The position numbers and the translations under genes are program-made. Positions 8,419 to 16,130 of a DNA stretch of 64,000 nt are shown piece after piece; position 1 is the first letter of the stretch, and each line of letters starts with the position of its first letter. The DNA is from Variovorax sp. OV700 (GTDB lineage Bacteria; Pseudomonadota; Gammaproteobacteria; Burkholderiales; Burkholderiaceae_C). Under the pieces are notes generated by a model. That model was not told the DNA's origin. It saw only the letters and a list, made by a program, of their open reading frames with translations, and did not search any database. The stretch is from the NCBI RefSeq assembly GCF_900099805.1, contig NZ_FNDR01000002.1:372001-436000 (forward strand), given 5' to 3'.

Positions 8419-8844
8419 ATGCAGCAACTCCGTCAGCAACTCGTCCAGACGGCTCTCAAGTGGGAGCAGGCGTTCGGCAATGCGCCCTCGATTACCTCAA
8501 CTCTGTCCGAATACGATGCGGCAATGTTGTTGGGGCTTACGCCGGAGCAGTACTCCGCATGCATGTATGGTGCGACGGCTGTGCAGAAGGGCTACGATTT
8601 CGTTTTCCAGGGCAAGCGTTATCAAGTAAAGGGCAACCGGCCGAGCGGGAAGCCGGGCAGCTTTGTGACTTGGGTGCCAAAGGCGACAAACTACGAATGG
8701 GACTTCCTCGTCTGGATCCTGTACGACTCGAGGTATGAAGTTCAGGAGGCGTGGCTGTGGGAGGTCTCCGAATACATGGCGCAGTTCGATCCCATCAAAC
8801 GGCTCTCGCCGGTGCACTACCGCAGGGGCAAAAGGCTTCCGTGA
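8419..8844 (+). CDS. Hypothetical protein, possible PD-(D/E)XK-like fold
   Basis: This is a 141-residue protein with ATG at 8419 and an AGGTAGGG signal just upstream. An N-terminal helix is followed by GYDFVFQGKRYQVKGNRPSG, where Asp60 and Gln69-Val-Lys71 are spaced like the D...(E/Q)xK core of restriction-endonuclease folds. Two beta-strands then follow (DFLVWILYDSRY, EAWLWEVSEYM). Bacterial proteins of this shape are usually annotated only as domains of unknown function. It lies 40 bases after the EEP gene on the same strand, so the two may form an operon. The fold assignment is an inference from the spacing alone. Confidence 0.55.
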   Translation: MQQLRQQLVQTALKWEQAFGNAPSITSTLSEYDAAMLLGLTPEQYSACMYGATAVQKGYDFVFQGKRYQVKGNRPSGKPGSFVTWVPKATNYEWDFLVWILYDSRYEVQEAWLWEVSEYMAQFDPIKRLSPVHYRRGKRLP

Positions 8845-9154
8845 GCCAAGCGCCAACCTACTGGCGGATCTGAGCGTCGGCTTACTGGACGGAGGAAAGG
8901 ACTGTTCTGGGCCCAAAGCGGCTGTACAGAATTCTCCAAAACCGCCCCTCGTTTCGAGCAAGCCGAAGCTACTCGGCAGTTTCACTCCGAGGGTCTGCAG
9001 ATGGCGGCGAGTAAGCGTCCGGACATCACGTCGCTGCGCGCAACGAGCCCCGGTGCAAGCAGATCACCGGTTGTCGAATCACGCCTACAGACGAGACGCC
9101 CTTTAGCCACAAAGCTATCCGTTCCTATACACGCGACGAACAGGAGAAGCGCAG
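8845..9154. other. Intergenic stretch, nothing recognised
   Basis: There is no convincing gene here. It presumably carries the promoter for the NmrA-like gene, whose ATG has an AGGAGA signal eight bases upstream. Confidence 0.4.
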
Positions 9155-10021
9155 ATGTACGTCATCATGGGTGGAACGGGTCACGTCGGCTCGGCGACAG
9201 CGGCGGCTCTGCTTGCGCGCGGCGAACAGGTAGCGATCGTCACGCATGACGCGAACCGCGCTGGCGCGTGGCTCAGGGAAGGCGCCGAAATCGTGGAGGC
9301 GAACGTCAACGAAGTGGCGTCACTGCGCGCTGCATTCCGGCGCGGTAGTCGTGCCTTCCTGCTCAACCCAAACGCCGATACCTCTGCGGACACCGATGCA
9401 GTCGAGAGGCGAACGGTCGCGAACATACTTTCCGCGCTGGACGGATCGGGACTGGAGAAGGTCGTCGCGGCATCGACCGCTGGCGCGCAGCCCGGCGATC
9501 GCATCGGCGACCTCAACGTGCTGTGGGAACTCGAAGAAGGGCTGCGGCGGCAACCGATCCCCGCGGCGATCAACCGTGGCGCGTACTACATGAGCAACTG
9601 GGACGGCCAGCTCGACGCTGTTCGCAAGACTGGAACGCTGCAGACGATGTACCCCGCCGACTTGCTCATTCCGATGGTCGCGCCGCTCGACTTGGGCGAG
9701 ATCGCAGCGCAGAGACTGGTGTCTGCGCCGGACGACATCGGCATCCGATATGTGGGGGGCCCGAGACGGTATTCCTCGGCGGACGTGGCGAAGGCCTTCT
9801 CGCAGGCGCTTGGCGCGCCCGTGGGCGTCGATGTCATCTCGCGCGACGAGTGGAAAGAGGCGTTCCAGGGCCTCGGCTTCTCCGAGGCTGCTGCGGACTC
9901 CTACGCGCGCATGACAGCGGTCAGCCTTGACGGCGGCTTCGACATGCCCGACGACGCGCTGCGGGGCGCGACGACTCTCGAGGCCCATATCCGCGACCTG
10001 CTTTCGAAAGCCGAGCGTTAG
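9155..10021 (+). CDS. NmrA-like NAD(P)-binding oxidoreductase
   Basis: This 288-residue protein is an atypical SDR of the NmrA/QOR2 group. It begins directly with the nucleotide-binding strand and MGGTGHVGSATA, matching the GGTGxxG pattern of this group, and lacks the classical YxxxK active site. ADP-binding is further suggested by the VTHDANRA strand end. NmrA-like proteins include quinone or azo reductases and redox sensors that do not turn over substrate. The gene has a clear AGGAGA and is followed 18 bases later by a tautomerase, so they are probably co-transcribed. The substrate is unknown. Confidence 0.85.
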   Translation: MYVIMGGTGHVGSATAAALLARGEQVAIVTHDANRAGAWLREGAEIVEANVNEVASLRAAFRRGSRAFLLNPNADTSADTDAVERRTVANILSALDGSGLEKVVAASTAGAQPGDRIGDLNVLWELEEGLRRQPIPAAINRGAYYMSNWDGQLDAVRKTGTLQTMYPADLLIPMVAPLDLGEIAAQRLVSAPDDIGIRYVGGPRRYSSADVAKAFSQALGAPVGVDVISRDEWKEAFQGLGFSEAAADSYARMTAVSLDGGFDMPDDALRGATTLEAHIRDLLSKAER

Positions 10022-10039
10022 ATTTTCCAAGGAAATCCT

Positions 10040-10435
10040 GTGCCTTACCTGCAACTCGACGTCAACGACAGCTATCCCGAGGACTTGAAGCAACAGCTCG
10101 CGGCTCGGATGTGCGAGACCTATGCTTCGATGATGAGCGTTGATATTCGGCGGATATCCGTAGCAATTCGGGAATTGGGCGCAGGCGGTATCTGGCGCAT
10201 CGCCGAAGTGGGCAAGGTTCCTGTTCCCGTTTCCTTGCTGATGTTGGACATCCGCCGGGGCCGGCCAGCCGAACTTCGGATGGCGGTAGCCAAAGCGTTG
10301 TGCGCTCATTGCATCGAGCTGCTGGGCCTACGTGACGACCGATTGAACGTCGAGTTCACTCAGCACGATGGCGACGAGATGTACCACCCCACACTGGGTG
10401 GCTTCAGCCCAGACTGGAAGCCGGGAGAAACCTGA
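10040..10435 (+). CDS. Tautomerase-superfamily protein (GTG start)
   Basis: This is a 131-residue protein whose mature N-terminus would be Pro1 (Met-Pro-Tyr-Leu), the catalytic base of 4-oxalocrotonate tautomerase relatives. The two beta-alpha-beta units of a fused, long tautomerase are visible (residues 1-60 and 60-115). The start is GTG at 10040, with AAGGAAA about eight bases upstream; no ATG gives a Pro at position 2. It follows the NmrA-like reductase closely. Members act on enols and halogenated acids or are uncharacterised. Confidence 0.78.
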   Translation: MPYLQLDVNDSYPEDLKQQLAARMCETYASMMSVDIRRISVAIRELGAGGIWRIAEVGKVPVPVSLLMLDIRRGRPAELRMAVAKALCAHCIELLGLRDDRLNVEFTQHDGDEMYHPTLGGFSPDWKPGET

Positions 10436-10472
10436 GACCGACATTCGCTCAAATGTGGCCAACCCAGCAAAG

Positions 10473-12092
10473 TCATGCTTCCAGCCAGACGTGTTCGGCG
10501 AAGCTGGAGCCCATCATCCCGCCGAGCGGAATCTGCGACAGGCCCTTGAGCTTGCTGACGTGGCCATCGATGCTGGAGATGAACATCGGGATCCCGATGC
10601 CGCCTTCGTTGTGAATCATCACCTGCATGTCCGCATACATCTGGGCGCGCTTGGCCGCGTCGGTTTCGCCGCGCGCGGCCACCAGCAGCTGGTCGAATTT
10701 CTCGTTCTTCCAGCCCGCTTCGTTCCAGGGCGCTTCGGACTTGAAGAACAAGGTCAACGCCAGGTCGGCGCTGGGGCGCGTGTTGACGTTGCCGAAACCC
10801 ACCGGGTGCTTCATCCAGTGCGTCGACCAGTACCCGTCGGCAGGCATGCGCTTGACCTCCAGATTCAGTCCGATCTGCTGGGCCGCCTGCTGCAGCAGCA
10901 GCGTCATTTCCACCGAGTTGACCGCGGCGGGCGAGACCACCACCGGAACGGGGGTGCTGCCCAGGTTGACCTTTTGAAGGTGCCACTTGGCCTTCTCGGG
11001 ATCGTACGCACGCTGCGGCAGGCCCTTGAAGTGGAAGCGGCTGGCCGGGCCGATGGGTTGGTCGTTGGCCACCACGCCATAGCCCTGCGCGATGGTCTTG
11101 AGCATCTGCTCGCGATTGAACAGGTGCTTCATGGCCAGCACGAAATCCGGGTTGGAGCCCGGGCTGCGATCGATGCGCATGATCAAGTCCGTGTACGAGA
11201 CCGCCTTGGACTCGAAGATCGCGTGCTGGCCGGTGGCCTTCACGCGTTCGACCGAACGCGGGTCGACCGCGCTGATCAAGTCCAGCTGGCCGCCCAACAG
11301 CGCGTTGACGCGCGCCGACTCATCGGTGATGGCCAGGAACTCGATCTCGTCCAGATACGGACGGTTCGGCTTCCAGTAGTTCTCGTTGCGCACGGCGATG
11401 GAGCGCACACCGGGCTTGAACTCCTTGAGCTTGTAGGGGCCGGTGCCGATGCCGGCACTGAAGTCGGTCGTGCCTTCCTTGACGATGTGGAAGTGGTAGG
11501 TGCCCAGGATCACGGGCAGGTCGGCGTTGGGCGAGGTCAGGCGGAAGGTCACCTCGTTGGGGCCGGTCGCGGTGACTTGTTCGATCTGGTCGGCCAGGAC
11601 CTTGGCCTTCGACGCGGTCGCGGGGTCCTTGTGCCGCATGATTGAGAACACCACGTCGGCCGGCGTCAGCGGCTTGCCGTCGTGGAAGCTCACGCCCTTG
11701 CGCAGCTTGAAGACCCATGTCTTGGCGTCCTTGGTTGTGAACTCCTCGGCCAGCTGCGGCTGCGCGGCGAGGCTGCCGTCCAGGTAAGTCAGGCCGTTGT
11801 AGAACATGAAGCCGCGGGCGTAGTCGGTGCCGTTGGCCTGCTTGGCGGGATCGAGCGTGTCGTTCACGCCCGAAGAGGTACCCGCGACCCGGATGCGGCC
11901 GCCCTTGCGCGGCGTCTGCGCATTTGCCGTGGTGGCCAGCATCGCTACGCTGCCCGCCAGCGTGGCCTGCATGCCGCCGGCCACCAGCATCGCCAGCACG
12001 TCGCGGCGGCTGGCGCCGCGCTGCAGCTGACCCATCAGACGCGTGCTTTCCTCGGCGCCGATCAGGCGGTTGAGATTCTGGTGCTCGTTCAT
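10473..12092 (-). CDS. ABC transporter substrate-binding protein, family 5 (peptide/amine), Tat-exported
   Basis: This 539-residue periplasmic binding protein is of the DppA/OppA family (SBP_bac_5). Ser28-Arg29-Arg30-Asp-Val-Leu followed by a hydrophobic stretch and a processing site near ANAQ is a twin-arginine signal peptide with a long n-region. Family hallmarks include WVFKLRKGVSFHDG and the GTGPYKL segment. A strong GAGGAG precedes the ATG. It is downstream of the acetyltransferase and FAD oxidoreductase genes on the same strand, which suggests uptake of their amine or dipeptide substrate. No permease or ATPase gene lies in the window, so it is an orphan here. Confidence 0.88.
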   Translation of the reverse strand: MNEHQNLNRLIGAEESTRLMGQLQRGASRRDVLAMLVAGGMQATLAGSVAMLATTANAQTPRKGGRIRVAGTSSGVNDTLDPAKQANGTDYARGFMFYNGLTYLDGSLAAQPQLAEEFTTKDAKTWVFKLRKGVSFHDGKPLTPADVVFSIMRHKDPATASKAKVLADQIEQVTATGPNEVTFRLTSPNADLPVILGTYHFHIVKEGTTDFSAGIGTGPYKLKEFKPGVRSIAVRNENYWKPNRPYLDEIEFLAITDESARVNALLGGQLDLISAVDPRSVERVKATGQHAIFESKAVSYTDLIMRIDRSPGSNPDFVLAMKHLFNREQMLKTIAQGYGVVANDQPIGPASRFHFKGLPQRAYDPEKAKWHLQKVNLGSTPVPVVVSPAAVNSVEMTLLLQQAAQQIGLNLEVKRMPADGYWSTHWMKHPVGFGNVNTRPSADLALTLFFKSEAPWNEAGWKNEKFDQLLVAARGETDAAKRAQMYADMQVMIHNEGGIGIPMFISSIDGHVSKLKGLSQIPLGGMMGSSFAEHVWLEA

Positions 12093-12129
12093 GGTTGTCT
12101 CCTCGATCTGTGAGTGGCGAGAGATGGGC

Positions 12130-13407
12130 TCAGGCGAGCTTGTCCTTGAGCCGGTAATAGGCCCCTACCAGCGGCAGGAACCACGGGGGTCCGACATGGC
12201 CCGGGATCGCCGGCCAGTCGAAGTCTTTCCAGGGATTGAGTTCGGCGCGCCCGTCCATGACCTCGGCCATGATCGTCCCCATCAGGGTCGACATCTGGGT
12301 GCCGTGGCCGCTGTAGCCCATCGAGTAGTAGATGCCGTTGCGCTCGCCGGCGCGCGGCAGGCGGTCACGCGTCATGTCGACCATGCCGCCCCAGCAATAG
12401 TCGATGCGCGCGGAGCGAAGCTCGGGGAAGACCTCGTGCAGCGCGGCCTTGAGGATCGCGCCACTCTTCTCGTCCGAGTTCGGGTTGGAGACGGCGAAGC
12501 GGGCGCGTCCACCGAAGAGCAGCCGGTTGTCGGGCGTCGTTCGAAAGTAGTTGACGAGGTTCTTCGTATCGACCGCCATCCGGCGCCGCGGCAACAGCCG
12601 ATCGAGCGTCTCTGTTGGCAGCGGCTCGGTGACGATCAGGAACGCGCCGACCGGCACGATGCGGCGTCGGATCCAACCCAGTGGCCCCGTCTGCGAGGTT
12701 CCGCTCGCCAGCAGAACCTGCTTGGCATGGAGCCGGCCCTTCGGCGTTTCGATCTGGTGCCCTCCGCCGGGGGCCGGTCGCAAGCCGGTCATCGGCGCAT
12801 GCTCGTGGATCTCCACGCCGCGCCGCGCCGCGGCTTCGCCCAGGCCACGCACGAAGCGCCCGACATGCATGCCGGCGCCTTTGCGGTAGATCAGTCCGCC
12901 GTAGAAGCGGTCCGACCCGACCTCGCGGGCTATGTCGGCGCGGCTCACCATTTCCGTGTCGGGGTCGACGTTGGCCGCCAGCAGTTCCTGGCTGCGCGCC
13001 AGCTTGTCGTAGTGCTCGGGCTTGGCCGCGAGCTTGATCTTGCCGACGCGCGCGAAGCTGCAGTCGATGTTCTCCTCGGCCACCAGGCGCTCGACCATAT
13101 CGACGCCGGCATCGAAGGCCCGGTAGAGCCGGTCGGCGACATCCTTGCCGAGTTTGGCCGACATCATCCCGTAGTCCTGGGCAAAGCCGTTGTTGCACAT
13201 GCCGCCGTTGCGACCCGAGGCGGCGTTCCCGATGGTCTCGGCTTCCAGGAGCACGACGCGTGCACCTTTCTTGGCAAGCGCCAGCGCAGCCGAGCAGCCG
13301 GTCAGGCCGCCGCCGATCACCGCCACGTCGCAGCTGCCCTGCACCGGTCCTGCAGTGGCACTGCGGAAGGGTTCCGAGGTGTCGAGCCAATACGAGGCCA
13401 GCTTCAT
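12130..13407 (-). CDS. FAD-dependent oxidoreductase, gamma-glutamylputrescine oxidase-like (PuuB/DAO family)
   Basis: This 425-residue flavoenzyme has VAVIGGGLTGCSAALALA (about residues 28-45), the ADP-binding Glu in VVLLEAE, ASGRNGGMCNNG, and a C-terminal MGYSGHGTQMS. The spacing and the N-terminal SYWLDTSEPF resemble gamma-glutamylputrescine and related amine oxidases. It would oxidise a primary or secondary amine to an aldehyde with FAD. The start at 13407 overlaps, as ATGA, the stop of a 17-codon ORF that has the strong ribosome binding site. It lies between an acetyltransferase and a Tat-exported binding protein, which fits uptake and oxidation of an amine. Confidence 0.85.
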   Translation of the reverse strand: MKLASYWLDTSEPFRSATAGPVQGSCDVAVIGGGLTGCSAALALAKKGARVVLLEAETIGNAASGRNGGMCNNGFAQDYGMMSAKLGKDVADRLYRAFDAGVDMVERLVAEENIDCSFARVGKIKLAAKPEHYDKLARSQELLAANVDPDTEMVSRADIAREVGSDRFYGGLIYRKGAGMHVGRFVRGLGEAAARRGVEIHEHAPMTGLRPAPGGGHQIETPKGRLHAKQVLLASGTSQTGPLGWIRRRIVPVGAFLIVTEPLPTETLDRLLPRRRMAVDTKNLVNYFRTTPDNRLLFGGRARFAVSNPNSDEKSGAILKAALHEVFPELRSARIDYCWGGMVDMTRDRLPRAGERNGIYYSMGYSGHGTQMSTLMGTIMAEVMDGRAELNPWKDFDWPAIPGHVGPPWFLPLVGAYYRLKDKLA

Positions 13408-13457
13408 AGCGGCGTTTCCCAAGTTGTCGGCGTTTCCGGTGTCTTCGAGCGCGTCAT
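13404..13457 (-). CDS. 17-codon upstream ORF coupled to the FAD oxidoreductase
   Basis: An ATG at 13457 with an AGGAGA nine bases upstream opens a short frame MTRSKTPETPTTWETPL whose TGA overlaps the ATG of the FAD oxidoreductase (ATGA at 13407-13404). The oxidoreductase start itself has only a weak TGGGAAA. The short frame could act as a translation-coupling leader, or be the remnant of an N-terminus lost by frameshift. Confidence 0.5.
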   Translation of the reverse strand: MTRSKTPETPTTWETPL

Positions 13458-13468
13458 CGTGATGTCTC

Positions 13469-14326
13469 CTAGTTGAACGACTGGTTGGCCAGCGCGAACA
13501 TGCGTGCCGGCCCCGCCGGCGGGATGTGCGGCCCCTTGACCATGGTGGTGGCGTCACTGACCTGGCAGAGGCCGATGCTTTCGAGCCAGTCCCCGAGCTG
13601 CGAGGTGGCCGAGGTGTCGACGCGGACGAAAACCTGGCCGAGACGTGCGAGCGCGGCTTCGATCAAGGCGCGCGCATCGGCCGCACTTTCGGCGACCACG
13701 GGACCGATGACGTGACCACGACCGAACGGGCGTGAAATGGCATAGCCGCGCGGCTCGCCGTCACGCACGAGCACGTGGCCGTTACCGGCCTGGATGAGCC
13801 GATCCAGCATCTGCCGCCTGGCCCAGCCGGAGGCCTTCAGGTCCAGATGCGCGACTGCTTCGACATCCGATGGCGCCATCGCCCTGACCAGGCTGGCCGG
13901 TGGCGCCTGGTGGCGCTCGTGAGGAACGCCTTGATGCTGCTGGATGACGCCGATGCGGACAAAGCCGCGCCTTTCATAAAGCGCCAGGCCTTCGGCCGTC
14001 GAGTTGAGCGTGATGGTCCGCGGGTGCGCCGCTGCCAGCAGCGCATCCATCAGCCGCGCCCCGTAGCCACGGCCTTGAGCAGCCTTGGAGACGATGATCA
14101 TCCCGCATGACGCATGATCTTCGCCGTAGGCCCACCAGGCCGCGGTCGCGATCACTTGACCGGCGCGGTCGCAGAGCACGAAGCCCTGGCCGAGCTCGAG
14201 CGCGATGGCCCAGTCCTCGAGCCGATAGGGCCAGGACATCTCCTGCGAAAGCTGGAGGGCGCCTTCAAGGTGTTCCGTGGCAAACGGGACCAGCACCACG
14301 ATCTGTTCGGCTTGCGTCTGCTTCAT
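13469..14326 (-). CDS. Tandem-GNAT N-acetyltransferase
   Basis: This protein of about 285 residues has two GNAT-like halves. The N-terminal half has the acetyl-CoA pyrophosphate loop AAQGRGYGARLM and the LYERRGFVRIG strand typical of active GNATs. The C-terminal half (from about residue 150) resembles the YitH/HsdA-type second domain, with RPFGRGHVIGPVVA. The ATG at 14326 is used rather than an upstream TTG at 14344. Its stop codon is part of the ribosome binding site of the downstream leader ORF, so it belongs to the same operon as the amine oxidase. It probably acetylates an amine or amino acid. A LysR gene diverges from it. Confidence 0.82.
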   Translation of the reverse strand: MKQTQAEQIVVLVPFATEHLEGALQLSQEMSWPYRLEDWAIALELGQGFVLCDRAGQVIATAAWWAYGEDHASCGMIIVSKAAQGRGYGARLMDALLAAAHPRTITLNSTAEGLALYERRGFVRIGVIQQHQGVPHERHQAPPASLVRAMAPSDVEAVAHLDLKASGWARRQMLDRLIQAGNGHVLVRDGEPRGYAISRPFGRGHVIGPVVAESAADARALIEAALARLGQVFVRVDTSATSQLGDWLESIGLCQVSDATTMVKGPHIPPAGPARMFALANQSFN

Positions 14327-14436
14327 GGCTATGGCCTGGACCAATGTCGGGCTCCGAGTTGTGCTTGTCCGATGCGGCCTGCGGGATGCGGACCGGCACC
14401 GACCAAGTCAGATAGCCGGATGTTGCGCCTGATCGA

Positions 14437-14481
14437 TTGAACCTACAATTTATCGAACCTGCATAGCGAGTTAAGGTTCAA
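14437..14481. promoter_or_regulatory. Inverted repeat, candidate LysR operator
   Basis: TTGAACCT (14437-14444) and AGGTTCAA (14474-14481) form a perfect 8-bp inverted repeat, with a further half-site CGAACCT between them. It sits in the divergent promoter of the acetyltransferase and LysR genes, just before the LysR ATG at 14486. LysR regulators commonly bind such dyads, but this spacing (about 30 bp) is wider than the usual T-N11-A box. Confidence 0.5.
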
Positions 14482-14485
14482 CTAA

Positions 14486-15403
14486 ATGATCAGCTCTGAG
14501 GATCTGCGCTTCTTCAACGTGTTGGCCCGGTCCGCGTCGCTCGCTGAAGCTGCCCGGAAGATGGATGTCACGCCGCCGGCCGTCACCCAGCGCCTGCAAG
14601 CGCTGGAAGCACGAATCGGCATCCGGCTGATCGACCGTTCCGGCCGCAGGATGGTCCTGACCGATGAAGGCGATCTGGTCGCATCGCACGGAACAATCGT
14701 GGCCGACGCGATGGAGGCGCTGTCCGAGGCATTGGCCAATCGCAAGAAGGCCGTCAGCGGCCATCTACGCATAGCCGCCCCGCATGGTTTCGGGCGGCTG
14801 CATGTCTCACCCGTGGTCGATGCGTTTGCAAAAGCGCATCCTGGCGTGACGGTCACCCTGGACCTTGCCGACCATCCCGGTGCGCACCTGCTCGAGAGCA
14901 GCGACGTCATCGTCCACATCGGACCGCCTGGTGCCCAGAACCAGATCGTCACGACGCTGGCACCCAACCGACGCATCCTCTGCGCCAGCCCGGACTATCT
15001 CGCCAGTGCTTCGCCGATTCAGTCGCCTTCAGACTTGCTGCGGCATCGGTGCCTGGTGGTGAGAGAGAACGACGAGGACGTCACGCTGTGGCGCTTCGTG
15101 CACGCTTCGCGCGAGCCGGAGACCGTCCGCATCCGTCCCACCATGTGCAGCAATGACGGCGCGGTGGTGCGCGAGTGGGCGGTGGCAGGCCGGGGCGTCG
15201 CAATCCGGTCGGAGTGGAACGTCGCCGCCGATCTGGCAGCCGGTCGGCTCAAACGGGTGCTTGCGAGCTGGGAGGTTCCTCCCGCCGACGTCGTCGCCAT
15301 GCTGGGCACCCGCTTCGGGCGAAGCGCGCGGGCAACGGCCTTTCTGACGATGCTGCGCCAATCTCTTGCGCCGCCACCCTGGAGACGAAGAACCGCGCGA
15401 TGA
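14486..15403 (+). CDS. LysR-family transcriptional regulator
   Basis: This 305-residue protein has the LysR winged HTH at its N-terminus (LAEAARKMDVTPPAVTQRLQALEARIGIRL) and an inducer-binding domain of the periplasmic-binding fold from about residue 90. It diverges from the acetyltransferase/FAD oxidoreductase/binding-protein operon, which it probably controls, and a dyad lies between them. The effector is unknown. Its 3' end is overlapped on the other strand by the open frame of a racemase remnant. Confidence 0.9.
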   Translation: MISSEDLRFFNVLARSASLAEAARKMDVTPPAVTQRLQALEARIGIRLIDRSGRRMVLTDEGDLVASHGTIVADAMEALSEALANRKKAVSGHLRIAAPHGFGRLHVSPVVDAFAKAHPGVTVTLDLADHPGAHLLESSDVIVHIGPPGAQNQIVTTLAPNRRILCASPDYLASASPIQSPSDLLRHRCLVVRENDEDVTLWRFVHASREPETVRIRPTMCSNDGAVVREWAVAGRGVAIRSEWNVAADLAAGRLKRVLASWEVPPADVVAMLGTRFGRSARATAFLTMLRQSLAPPPWRRRTAR

Positions 15404-15935
15404 CGACGGGTCTCAGGCCGCCATCCGCGGGCGGCGGTAGCTTCGGCCGTGGCGGGCAAATCAGGCCGAATCCCCGCACCCGGGAGACCACCTCTTGCAC
15501 CAACAATTCCGGACTCGCGAACACCGGCAGCCCCAGTTGAGCGGCGAGCGGTTCAGCCAGGTGCGCCAGCGAGGCTTGCGCCAGGACGATGCGATCGACG
15601 CGCGGCGCCAACTCTGCCGCGGCCTCGCACACGAGGCGATCGTGCAGGTCCCGCCGGCCACTGGCCAGCGCGTCGAAGGCGGCCGCGCACAGGACGCTCT
15701 CCGCTGCAATATCCCGGCCGGCGCCCTTCGCGTGCGCAGCCAGCAGTGCCTGGCTCGGTGCGACCGTCGACGAGGCCGTGCAGACCAGGCCGACGCGGCC
15801 CGGCGCGCTTGCCACGCAGGCGTAGAGGGGATCGTCGATCTTGAGGATCGGCAGACTCACCGTCTGGCGCGCGATATCGATGGCCGGCGAGGTCGACGAG
15901 CACGTGAAAACGATCAGCTCGGCACCCGCCGGGTC
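15249..15935 (-). pseudogene. Asp/Glu (hydantoin) racemase, 5'-truncated remnant
   Basis: From about 15935 the reverse strand reads AGAELIVFTCSSTSPAID (the first conserved Cys region of Asp/Glu racemases), then VGLVCTASSTVAPSQALL, and DRIVLAQASLAHLA where the second active-site Cys would be expected. The first about 70 residues are missing; instead the sequence joins in another frame to a piece of an FAD oxidase. The frame runs on past the expected end and into the 3' end of the LysR gene, to a stop at 15249. A GTG at 15860 could start a 203-residue product but would lack the first cysteine. I regard it as a deletion remnant. Confidence 0.65.
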
Positions 15936-16125
15936 CAGCGGGCATATTGCGGAAAGCCGCGGCCCTTGCCGGGGACCCAGATCAGGCCGAAGTTCCCGCG
16001 TGATGCGCGAAACACATCGTCGCCTTCATCCAGGACTGTGACCTTCTTGCCGAGTTGCCCAGTCCATAGGCAACCGCCGTGCCGACCAGGCCGCCGCCGA
16101 CCACGATCACATCGCTCGAGAACAT
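15936..16125 (-). pseudogene. FAD oxidase (DAO family), N-terminal fragment with frameshift
   Basis: An ATG at 16125, four bases after the stop of the FAD oxidoreductase upstream, begins SSDVIVVGGGLVGTAVAYGL, a Rossmann FAD-binding segment. Near 16057-16061 the frame shifts by one base; the next frame gives LGKKVTVLDEGDDVFRASRG and then GKGRGFPQYARW, the next conserved part of the family. The homology stops at about 15936, where racemase sequence begins. Thus only about 65 of roughly 380 codons remain. It was presumably the next gene of this operon. Confidence 0.7.
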
Positions 16126-16130
16126 CGATG

